From Bacteroidales bacterium (GTDB taxonomy: Bacteria > Bacteroidota > Bacteroidia > Bacteroidales > F082), in NCBI GenBank assembly GCA_024400425.1, contig JAKSMV010000016.1:1-64000 (forward strand): 64,000 nucleotides of DNA, written 5' to 3'. The translations under genes and the position numbers were made by a program. Below, one piece after another: positions 1 to 6,499 of this stretch (the first letter of the stretch is position 1; the number at the start of each line of letters is the position of its first letter). The notes under the pieces were generated by a model. It searched no databases, was not told the DNA's origin, and worked only from the letters and a program-made list of their open reading frames with translations.

Positions 1-233
1 GCCATAGAACCAGCCAGCAATCGAGGCGCAAGCCATAGAACCAGCCAGCAATCGAGGCGCAAGACCTGACAGATGGACGCTGAGCCATCACCTTCGACCG
101 ATAAAAAGCCCATTCCTGACCCATTCCTGACCGCTCAACACCAGCAATCGAGGCGCAAGCCATAGAACCAGCCAGCAATCGAGGCGCAAGCCATAGAACC
201 AGCCAGCAATCGAAGCGCAAGACCTGACAGATG
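1..233. repeat. 31-bp tandem repeats in a duplicated block
   Basis: A 31-bp unit beginning GCCATAGAACCAGCC and ending GAGGCGCAA occurs perfectly at 1-31, 32-62 and 159-189. It occurs with one G-to-A change at 190-220, and as an 18-bp partial copy at 141-158. Both full pairs are followed by the same GACCTGACAGATG (63-75 and 221-233), so the 75-bp block 1-75 is repeated at a 158-bp offset. There is no spacer between adjacent units, so this is not a CRISPR array. The array probably continues left of the window. Confidence 0.9.
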
Positions 234-358
234 AGCAACCAGCAACAAAAAAAAGGAGCAAGCCAAACACCGAAAAAAGCAGATGATTTACAGCCGTTTA
301 AACAGCGTTTAAATACCATTTTAGCGTTTCACGAAAATAAAAAGTACAAAAAAAATTG

Positions 359-387
359 TTTGCGGATTGAAATAATATCTATTTTTG
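359..387 (+). promoter_or_regulatory. Bacteroidota-type promoter for the leader/unknown gene pair
   Basis: A TATTTTTG -7 box at 380-387 (consensus TAnnTTTG) follows a TTTG -33 element at 359-362 with 17 bp between, slightly shorter than usual. It would start transcription near 394, just ahead of a tiny ORF and its overlapping terminator. Confidence 0.5.
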
Positions 388-398
388 CCACGTCTAAA

Positions 399-428
399 AT
401 GAATAGCGGCACGAAAGAAGCCGCATAA
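399..428 (+). CDS. possible 9-residue leader peptide (MNSGTKEAA)
   Basis: ATG-to-TAA frame of nine codons directly downstream of the predicted promoter. Its last codons (GCC GCA TAA) form the left arm of the hairpin at 420-436, so a ribosome reaching the stop would open that terminator. That is the geometry of a translational attenuator. The start context CGTCTAAAATGAATAGC (391-407) is repeated exactly at 573-589, where it starts the downstream gene. Expression is inferred only from this arrangement. Confidence 0.3.
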   Translation: MNSGTKEAA

Positions 429-443
429 CAAGCGGCATTTTTT
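420..443 (+). terminator. intrinsic terminator / attenuator hairpin
   Basis: GCCGC (420-424) pairs with GCGGC (432-436) across a 7-nt loop and is followed by a T6 run. It overlaps the end of the 9-codon leader frame. Confidence 0.6.
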
Positions 444-487
444 ATGCCCAAAACATTGTATTAACAATTTGAGTTATAGTAATATAT

Positions 488-566
488 GGCTCTGACGGAC
501 GCGGCAACGGAAACGCCCGCAATGGTACGCTATTCAACCATAGACACCCGTAACAGAGCCTTTTTT
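488..566 (+). ncRNA. 73-nt multibranched RNA structure ending in a U-tract
   Basis: GGCTCTG (488-494) pairs with CAGAGCC (554-560), and CGG just inside can pair with CCG. Inside are two small hairpins, GCGG/CCGC and ATGGT/ACCAT, giving a three-way-junction shape, and T6 follows the outer stem. It ends 14 bases before the next start codon. It could be a terminator, a ligand- or protein-responsive leader, or a small RNA. It is tRNA-sized but lacks the conserved T-arm and anticodon features. No known riboswitch class was recognised. Confidence 0.4.
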
Positions 567-580
567 ATTAACCGTCTAAA

Positions 581-1156
581 ATGAATAGCAAAATGAAAGA
601 CGAACAAAAGAAAAGACAGCGCGATAAAGACAACGCGCAACAAACCAGCCGATTAAAGGCAAAGTTTGAGAAAGAAAAGGACTTGAAAAACGAAGCCTAT
701 TTCTTTATCCTTGAAAGCGGAAATTTAGACAATTTTAAAAATTGGGTAACAGACCGCAGACAAGACGGATTGACACCAGCAACGGCACACGATGAAATTT
801 TATTGTTTTTGAGTGGGCAAAAGCAAACAATCAGTTTGAGAGTTACCGACACAGACAAATGGGAAAAGGCGCAACGAATGAAAGCGGAACAACCACAGCC
901 GACCGACTACAAGCAACCAACAAACACCGACTATCTGAAAACCTTTTTTGAAGCACGGAAAGAGGAAGCAACGCGCACAACTTTCAAGCACGACACCACG
1001 CCCGATTATGTTTCAACCCTGAAAGATTGCAACGCGACCCAAAGGCGATTAATCCAACTGCAAGAAGAAAGATTATACACGCAAGAAAAACGGATTACCC
1101 AATTAATCGGAATGTTAGCCGAAGCAAGGAAAGGAGGTTGCAATGGTACGGTTTGA
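581..1156 (+). CDS. hypothetical coiled-coil protein of an accessory element
   Basis: Encodes 191 residues that match no family I recognise. The first 35 residues are strongly charged (Lys/Glu/Asp/Gln), the middle has a Pro/Thr-rich linker (about residues 107-120), and the last 55 residues are heptad-like and Gln/Glu/Arg-rich, suggesting a C-terminal coiled coil. There is no signal peptide or membrane segment, so it is probably cytoplasmic. The start is ATG 581; ATG 593 is an alternative. The stop lies inside the next gene (14-bp overlap), so the two are co-translated. Position next to tandem repeats, a palindrome and a terminator suggests integrated-element cargo, but no integrase, transposase or mobilisation gene is visible. 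Confidence 0.7.
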   Translation: MNSKMKDEQKKRQRDKDNAQQTSRLKAKFEKEKDLKNEAYFFILESGNLDNFKNWVTDRRQDGLTPATAHDEILLFLSGQKQTISLRVTDTDKWEKAQRMKAEQPQPTDYKQPTNTDYLKTFFEARKEEATRTTFKHDTTPDYVSTLKDCNATQRRLIQLQEERLYTQEKRITQLIGMLAEARKGGCNGTV

Positions 1157-1349
1157 AAAGGATAGGTTTATAATCGAAGTTGTTACGGGATTGCAGCCTA
1201 CGGAGGAATGGTTAGGGCTTATCGACCAACTTACAACCCTAATATCAGGGTACGAGGATTTAGACCCTAATTATTTTTGGCTCGTTTTCAAGTTGCTAAA
1301 CGACTTAATGCCCGACAGCGAAACAGCCGCGAAAATGGTTGCAAAATGA
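1143..1349 (+). CDS. small acidic hypothetical protein
   Basis: Encodes 68 residues rich in Leu, Asp and Glu, with no recognised domain and no membrane segment. It is one of the few genes here with a strong Shine-Dalgarno sequence: AAAGGAGG at 1130-1137, five bases before ATG 1143. That is unusual for the surrounding Bacteroidota genes and fits phage or mobile-element origin. It overlaps the end of the upstream 191-residue gene, so the two form a coupled pair whose products may act together. Confidence 0.7.
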   Translation: MVRFEKDRFIIEVVTGLQPTEEWLGLIDQLTTLISGYEDLDPNYFWLVFKLLNDLMPDSETAAKMVAK

Positions 1350-1443
1350 TACAAAACGCAATTTGTCCACCATTTGCCCACCGAAAGAGGCAAAAGCAAA
1401 TATAACAAACTGAAAGACAATACAATTAAAAAAAACCGTATTA

Positions 1444-1456
1444 GTACCGTCGGTAC
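1444..1456. other. perfect palindrome at the edge of the accessory segment
   Basis: GTACCG (1444-1449), T, CGGTAC (1451-1456) is a perfect inverted repeat. It lies between the last unknown gene and the first housekeeping gene, a plausible place for an element boundary. No matching direct repeat marking the other end is in the window. Confidence 0.35.
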
Positions 1457-1465
1457 CACCTCTCT

Positions 1466-1491
1466 AGCCGGATGAAAGTCCGGCTTTTTTT
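1466..1491 (+). terminator. strong intrinsic terminator
   Basis: AGCCGGA (1466-1472) and TCCGGCT (1479-1485) form a 7-bp GC-rich stem with a 6-nt loop, followed by a T7 run. It ends transcription from the accessory genes before lnt. Confidence 0.85.
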
Positions 1492-1504
1492 ATGGAATAA
1501 ATCG

Positions 1505-1512
1505 TACCTTTG
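1505..1512 (+). promoter_or_regulatory. -7 box of lnt
   Basis: TACCTTTG matches TAnnTTTG and ends 17 bases before ATG 1530. A TTG at 1518 would lie on the expected start of transcription, so the ATG is preferred. Confidence 0.7.
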
Positions 1513-1529
1513 CACGTTTGTTTCAAGTC

Positions 1530-3116
1530 ATGAAGAAATATCAGAAAATACTCTTGGCCATCCTAAGCGGACTTCTATTGTCGGCAGCATGGCCCACATG
1601 GGGAATCTCTCCATTCGTTTTCATTGGCCTTGTGCCTTTGCTATTCGTAGAAGACCGCATCGCAAAAGGCGAAAAAGGAAAAGTGTTTTGGCTTGCTTCC
1701 ATCACCTTCCTTGTGTGGAACCTGATCACCACTTGGTGGATATGGAATGCCACACCCGGCGCCATTGCAGCTTGGCTGCTGGCGACCCTTTTCATGGCCA
1801 TGCCTTTTTGGCTGTTCCATATCACCAAGAAAAGGCTTTGCAACAACCGTTGGGGCACCTTCTTGCTGATTCCGTTCTGGATGTCGTATGAACTGCTTAC
1901 CTATCATTGGGCAGCCAAATGGCCTTGGCTCAACTTGGGCAATGTCTTCTCGTCGAATGTTTCGTGGATTCAATGGTATGAATATACCGGCGTGGCAGGT
2001 GGAACACTTTGGATATTGCTCATCAACATTCTGATATTCAATATTGTAGATACTGTCGTCAGCAAAGAAAAGAAAACCAACCTGATTTTGGGCATCATCA
2101 CGATTCTCCTTATCGTTGCACCTATTATATATAGTGAGACCATCTATAATGGCTATGAGGAGAAAGGCGACGACGTGGAAGTGATTGTGGTTCAGCAGAA
2201 CTGCGATCCGTGGAACGAGCAATTCGATGCCGATTTCTACGACCAAACCATAAAGCGCAACACCTTGCTTGCCGCTCCTTTGATGACTCCGAAGACGCAA
2301 TTCATCGTCAGTTCAGAATCGGCCATCCAGGAAGGCATCTGGCTCGACCGACTTGACCAATCGGAATCGCTACAGCATTTCCACAGTTTCATGAAAGAGC
2401 ATCCACAGGCTGCCTTCGTCATTGGTGGGACTACCTACGAATGGGTGCCCAAAGGCATGGAAGACGACTTTCCTGCCCGTCACATCATGAGCACCGACCG
2501 TTACTATTATTGCCACAACTCGGCCTTGCTCATCGACACCGTCGATGTGCAACACCGCAACAAGACCCAGCTGGCGCCAGGTGTGGAAGCCATTCCCGAA
2601 TGGATGGGGTTCCTCAAGAACTGGTCGGTCACCATGGGTATTGCCCGCGGCACACTGAAGACAGACCCTGCTCCACACAATATGGATTTTGGCGGTCACA
2701 CGATTGCTGCCGCGATATGTTACGAGTCGGCCTTCGGTGGCTATGTACGCGAGTTCACCAAGAAAGGCGCCGACTTGATTTTCGTGCTTACCAACGATGG
2801 CTGGTGGGGCGACACGCCAGGCTACAAGCAGCATTTCGAGTTCTCGAAACTGCGCGCCATCGAAAACCGTCGTTGTGTGGCTCGCTCAGCCAACACGGGC
2901 CGTTCGGGGTTCTTCAACCAGCGCGGCGACGTGCTACAGCAAACCGCCTATTGGCAACCCGATGCCAGACGCGAAACGCTGAAGGCCAACACCGAAGTCA
3001 CCTTCTATGCCAAACATGGTGATTATCTGAGTCATATTGCACTATACATCACCATATTGTTGGTAATCGCATTAGGCACAAAACTGATTGTTGACACCAT
3101 CAAGAAGAAAAAGTGA
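1530..3116 (+). CDS. lnt: apolipoprotein N-acyltransferase
   Basis: Encodes 528 residues. It transfers the third acyl chain to the N-terminal Cys of lipoproteins at the inner membrane. About 200 N-terminal residues hold the multi-pass membrane part, and residues 216-500 are the periplasmic nitrilase-like domain. The family's Glu-Lys-Cys triad can be placed at E263 (SSESAI), K345 (HRNKTQLAPG) and C397 (AICYES). A final hydrophobic helix (about 505-520) precedes a Lys-rich tail, as in the family. The dihydrouridine synthase gene starts one base after the stop, so the two are co-transcribed. Several lipoproteins in this window (GH89 enzyme, TPR sensor, M49-like peptidase) are likely substrates. 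Confidence 0.95.
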   Translation: MKKYQKILLAILSGLLLSAAWPTWGISPFVFIGLVPLLFVEDRIAKGEKGKVFWLASITFLVWNLITTWWIWNATPGAIAAWLLATLFMAMPFWLFHITKKRLCNNRWGTFLLIPFWMSYELLTYHWAAKWPWLNLGNVFSSNVSWIQWYEYTGVAGGTLWILLINILIFNIVDTVVSKEKKTNLILGIITILLIVAPIIYSETIYNGYEEKGDDVEVIVVQQNCDPWNEQFDADFYDQTIKRNTLLAAPLMTPKTQFIVSSESAIQEGIWLDRLDQSESLQHFHSFMKEHPQAAFVIGGTTYEWVPKGMEDDFPARHIMSTDRYYYCHNSALLIDTVDVQHRNKTQLAPGVEAIPEWMGFLKNWSVTMGIARGTLKTDPAPHNMDFGGHTIAAAICYESAFGGYVREFTKKGADLIFVLTNDGWWGDTPGYKQHFEFSKLRAIENRRCVARSANTGRSGFFNQRGDVLQQTAYWQPDARRETLKANTEVTFYAKHGDYLSHIALYITILLVIALGTKLIVDTIKKKK

Positions 3117-3117
3117 G

Positions 3118-4083
3118 ATGCTGAGTCTGGGACCATTTCAAGGCATCACCGATGCGCCTTTCCGTAATGTCTTCAAGCAACATTTTGGTGGCATCGACAA
3201 GTTCTATACCCCATTCTTCACAGGTATTCAGAAAGACCATGCCAAGAACTTGCAAGTAGAAGAAATCGACCCGCGGTGCAACGACGTAGAACATCTGACT
3301 CCACAGATTTTGAGCACCGACGCTGAGGAGATTCTACGTTTTGCCACACAATGCAAACAGTTGGGCTACAAGGAAATCAACCTAAATATGGGCTGTCCGT
3401 TTCCGCGTGTCGCCAACAAGAAACGTGGCAGCGGATTCCTTCCCTATCCCGAAAGAGTCGATGAAGTGTTTTCTGCCCTTTTTGAGAGAATCGATGCCAA
3501 ATTCAGTGTCAAATGTCGTCTAGGCTATTTCTCGCCTGACGAAATCTATCCTATCATCGAGGTTTTCAACAAATATCCGCTCAGCGAATTAATCATCCAC
3601 CCACGCATCGGCAAGCAGCTCTACAAAGGAGAAGCCGATGTTGAGCAATTCAAGGCATTGATTCCCAACATAAAAGCTCCGTTGGTTTATAATGGCGACA
3701 TTGTCTCGGTAGAAAGTTTCCAGCGCATCAGCTCGATGGTGCAACCTGTTGGCGACTTTATGCTCGGGCGCGGACTTCTGTCGAACCCATTTTTGGCAGA
3801 AGACATCAAAGGCTTTGAAACCGAGTCTGTCGAGAAGCGCAAGCAACGACTGCATGGCTACGTCCTCGACCTATATGAAGAGCGTCTGCGTCATGCTGGC
3901 GGCAGTCCGAAAGTGTTAGGCCGAATGAAAGAGTTGTGGTCGTACATGAAGGATTCCTTCGACGAATCGCAAGACATCTGGCGCAAGATAAAGAAAATCA
4001 ATGCGCTGAAAGAATACGAAGAAGCCGTGGAAGATGTTTTCCGATTTGCTACGCTCACGAACAGTTTTCACACTAATTCATAG
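3118..4083 (+). CDS. tRNA-dihydrouridine synthase family protein
   Basis: Encodes 321 residues. FMN-dependent reduction of uridine to dihydrouridine in the tRNA D-loop. The N-terminal TIM barrel opens with LGPFQGITDAPFR (FMN-phosphate side), and the catalytic Cys is C93 in LNMGCPFP. This is the Bacteroidota branch of the Dus family, so I do not assign dusA, B or C. The start is ATG 3118, one base after lnt; an upstream TTG frame inside lnt is rejected. The gene converges with the ATPase gene and overlaps it by six bases at the stops. Confidence 0.92.
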   Translation: MLSLGPFQGITDAPFRNVFKQHFGGIDKFYTPFFTGIQKDHAKNLQVEEIDPRCNDVEHLTPQILSTDAEEILRFATQCKQLGYKEINLNMGCPFPRVANKKRGSGFLPYPERVDEVFSALFERIDAKFSVKCRLGYFSPDEIYPIIEVFNKYPLSELIIHPRIGKQLYKGEADVEQFKALIPNIKAPLVYNGDIVSVESFQRISSMVQPVGDFMLGRGLLSNPFLAEDIKGFETESVEKRKQRLHGYVLDLYEERLRHAGGSPKVLGRMKELWSYMKDSFDESQDIWRKIKKINALKEYEEAVEDVFRFATLTNSFHTNS

Positions 4084-5511
4084 AAACAAATCATCTAGCA
4101 CCACTTCAGATTGTACTCGGTTGCTATACATGTTCCTTTTGACGCCATATGTAGTAATCATTGTCAGCTGTAAGGCTTTCTTCGTCTTACTATCCTCACG
4201 AAAAGTTTCTATCTTGTTGCGCAAGACAGCATCATAATCCTTATCGATGGAAAACTCATTGATGGAGAACTTCATCTCGCAAAGGTTAATAATTCTATCG
4301 CGTCGGTCAATAATCAAATCAATTTGTGCCCCTCGGGTTCTTTTTTCGCCTTCAGCTAATTTATGGAACCATGACGACACATTGCATTGGACAGCAGCAA
4401 TACCCATGGCTCGCTTCAGTTGCTCAAGATGATAGAGACACAGCTGCTCGAAGGTGTAACCTGCCCAAGAACGTCGAGATGGATCATCGATACTATTCGA
4501 CCAATAATGCGGGTCACGTCCATAATTGTTTTTGACATAAGAAAAATAAAACATGCTGTAGAAATCTGTCAATTGGTAAATGGTGTCCTGCCTTTCTTTA
4601 CCAAAATAATTATATGGACGTATGAATTCATTATTTACCAAATTTTCGAGTATTACTTTCAAGTTCCCGTTATCATGCAGTTTAGTAGCTTCAATAATCT
4701 CGTTACGCGTCAGACCCATCCGTTTCTTGGAGAGAGCTTCCACCACTGCAATGTGATTCTGTGGCTGTTTGAAAAGCGTATCGTACAAATGATTGAACTC
4801 ATCCCAAAGCAACCCTTTTTCCCTGAAAAAGATGTCATCAATGTTTTGGGCATAAGACAACTGAGGATTGAGTTGCTTCAAATAGAATGGAATTCCACCC
4901 ATTATCATGTAACATTCAGCGATATCGTAACGTGTCCAGACTATACCTTTTGAAAGCAGGTATTGCTCCGTTTCCCTTAGTGTGAACGGGCGTACAAAGA
5001 TACGCAGACTACAACGATTGAAAAGACCACCTTGATTTGCAAGCAACTTGTCAGTCATCCATGAAGTAGCACTTCCACAAGCAATCAACAGAATATCGTT
5101 CTCAGCAGAAGCCCATCCATTCCAAAATTGCTCAAAAGCAGCTACGAAATCAGATTTCACACTATCCAACCAAGGCATTTCATCTATAAAAACGACTTTT
5201 TTCCCATCACATCGTGTCTGTTTGAGAAGATTCTTAAGTTGGTCGAAGGCCTTAAACCAATTATCTGGAACATCGATTGGAAAGCCATATTCCTCCATCT
5301 GCATGGCAAAACGTTCAAGCTGAATGCTTTCAGGCTTGTCATAAACTCCAGTCAATTTAAATGCAAATCGATTGTCAAAGAACTGATTTACAAGAAATGT
5401 CTTACCCACGCGCCGACGGCCATATACCACAACCAGTTCTGACTCACTTGAATGTAGAACTTGTTCCAAAAGTCCAAATTCATATTCCCTTCCAATGATT
5501 TTCTGCTCCAT
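4078..5511 (-). CDS. archaeal-type ATPase with C-terminal nuclease-like domain (DUF234 type)
   Basis: Encodes 477 residues. N-terminal P-loop ATPase: GREYEF near the start, Walker A GRRRVGKT (31-38) and Walker B VVFIDE (106-111). A winged-helix-like middle (about 260-330) follows. The C-terminal region has a D-x(13)-E-x-K pattern (D398, E412, K414) typical of PD-(D/E)XK nuclease folds. Such genes are abundant, variable accessory genes in Bacteroidota; their role is uncertain and may be defence or toxin-like. The start is ATG 5511: the longer frame begins at a TTG inside the TATCTTTG promoter box. Three copies of TTCCGACAAA lie just upstream. Confidence 0.88.
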   Translation of the reverse strand: MEQKIIGREYEFGLLEQVLHSSESELVVVYGRRRVGKTFLVNQFFDNRFAFKLTGVYDKPESIQLERFAMQMEEYGFPIDVPDNWFKAFDQLKNLLKQTRCDGKKVVFIDEMPWLDSVKSDFVAAFEQFWNGWASAENDILLIACGSATSWMTDKLLANQGGLFNRCSLRIFVRPFTLRETEQYLLSKGIVWTRYDIAECYMIMGGIPFYLKQLNPQLSYAQNIDDIFFREKGLLWDEFNHLYDTLFKQPQNHIAVVEALSKKRMGLTRNEIIEATKLHDNGNLKVILENLVNNEFIRPYNYFGKERQDTIYQLTDFYSMFYFSYVKNNYGRDPHYWSNSIDDPSRRSWAGYTFEQLCLYHLEQLKRAMGIAAVQCNVSSWFHKLAEGEKRTRGAQIDLIIDRRDRIINLCEMKFSINEFSIDKDYDAVLRNKIETFREDSKTKKALQLTMITTYGVKRNMYSNRVQSEVVLDDLFL

Positions 5512-5541
5512 ATTGCACAATCTTTTGTAATAAATTGAGCG

Positions 5542-5549
5542 CAAAGATA
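5542..5549 (-). promoter_or_regulatory. -7 box of the ATPase gene
   Basis: TATCTTTG on the minus strand, 30 bases before ATG 5511. Confidence 0.65.
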
Positions 5550-5596
5550 CTTCTATTTCTTCAAATTTCGTCGTTTTCTACACTAAAAATATGATA

Positions 5597-5660
5597 TTCC
5601 GACAAAATTATGCAATAAAATTTGTCGGAAACTCTATTGTAAAATGGACTTTCCGACAAA
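5597..5660. promoter_or_regulatory. three-copy TTCCGACAAA operator-like array
   Basis: TTCCGACAAA at 5597-5606, its exact reverse complement TTTGTCGGAA at 5621-5630 and a third direct copy at 5651-5660. The first pair forms a 34-bp interrupted palindrome. The array lies upstream of the ATPase promoter and beyond the 3' end of xth, so it most plausibly controls the ATPase gene. The binding protein is unknown. Confidence 0.55.
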
Positions 5661-5703
5661 TATATTTTAGGATTACACCATGAAGACATGCCGTGGCACG
5701 ACT

Positions 5704-6465
5704 CTACAAGAGATCCAGAACGATAGGGCAATGGTCGCTGTGCTTGACATCGGGCAAGATGTCAACCGACTTGATTTGGCTTTCAAGATTGTCAGTAACC
5801 ATGTGATAATCAATGCGCCAACCGAGGTTTTTCTCGCGGGCATTGGCACGATAGCTCCACCAACTGTAACGATTGGCTTCCTTCACCAAATGACGGAAAC
5901 TGTCGATGTAGCCATCGCTCAGGAAATCGGTCATCCATTGGCGTTCTTCAGGCAAGAAACCCGACATGGTGACGTGTGCCTTCGGATTGTTGATATCGAT
6001 TTCCTCGTGGCAAATGTTGTAGTCGCCCGAAATCACCAACTGCGGACGTGTTTTCCGTAACTCGTTGACATAGTGGCGGAAGAAATCGAGCCACTGCATC
6101 TTGAAATCCTGACGTTCGTCGCCCGAAGTGCCCGAAGGATGATACACGCTGACCACCGACAAGTCGCCAAAATCAGCACGCAAGAAACGGCCTTCGCTGT
6201 CGTAGAGCGGATTATCCATTCCATAAACCACATTATCAGGTTCTTGCTTGCAAATCAAGCCCACGCCGCTATAGCCTTTCTTTTGGGCAGGAAACCAAAA
6301 ATGGTGATAACCCATCATTTCAAAATCCATCAACGGAATTTGGTCGGGAGTGGCTTTCAGTTCCTGAAAACAAAGCACATCGGGTTGGAAATCGCTGATC
6401 CACTGCAGCAAGCCCTTGTTGATTGCCGCACGAATACCATTTACATTATAGCTGACAATTTTCAT
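5704..6465 (-). CDS. xth: exodeoxyribonuclease III (AP endonuclease)
   Basis: Encodes 253 residues of the EEP nuclease fold. It cleaves DNA at abasic sites and has 3'-5' exonuclease activity in base-excision repair. Family motifs are in order: SYNVNGIRA near the start, the metal-binding Glu in CFQELK, SGDYNICH with the DxN motif, and the C-terminal SDHCP His. The length is typical for bacterial ExoIII. The start is ATG 6465; 34 bp separate it from the divergent ClC gene. A DNA glycosylase that would create its substrate lies at 57834-58340. Confidence 0.93.
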   Translation of the reverse strand: MKIVSYNVNGIRAAINKGLLQWISDFQPDVLCFQELKATPDQIPLMDFEMMGYHHFWFPAQKKGYSGVGLICKQEPDNVVYGMDNPLYDSEGRFLRADFGDLSVVSVYHPSGTSGDERQDFKMQWLDFFRHYVNELRKTRPQLVISGDYNICHEEIDINNPKAHVTMSGFLPEERQWMTDFLSDGYIDSFRHLVKEANRYSWWSYRANAREKNLGWRIDYHMVTDNLESQIKSVDILPDVKHSDHCPIVLDLL

Positions 6466-6499
6466 TTTTTAGAGGAAATTTTCCGCGAAAATAAGAAAA

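Noticed and set aside
1-233. CRISPR array
   Set aside because: The units abut without spacers, so the repeat-spacer pattern is absent.
231-428. 65-codon frame starting in the tandem-repeat region
   Set aside because: It runs through the predicted promoter at 359-387 and the start lies in repeat DNA; it has no ribosome site. The 9-codon frame at its end is a better reading of this DNA.
488-560. tRNA gene
   Set aside because: It is tRNA-sized with a 7-bp end stem, but has no TTCGA-type T loop and no proper D-arm or anticodon arm.
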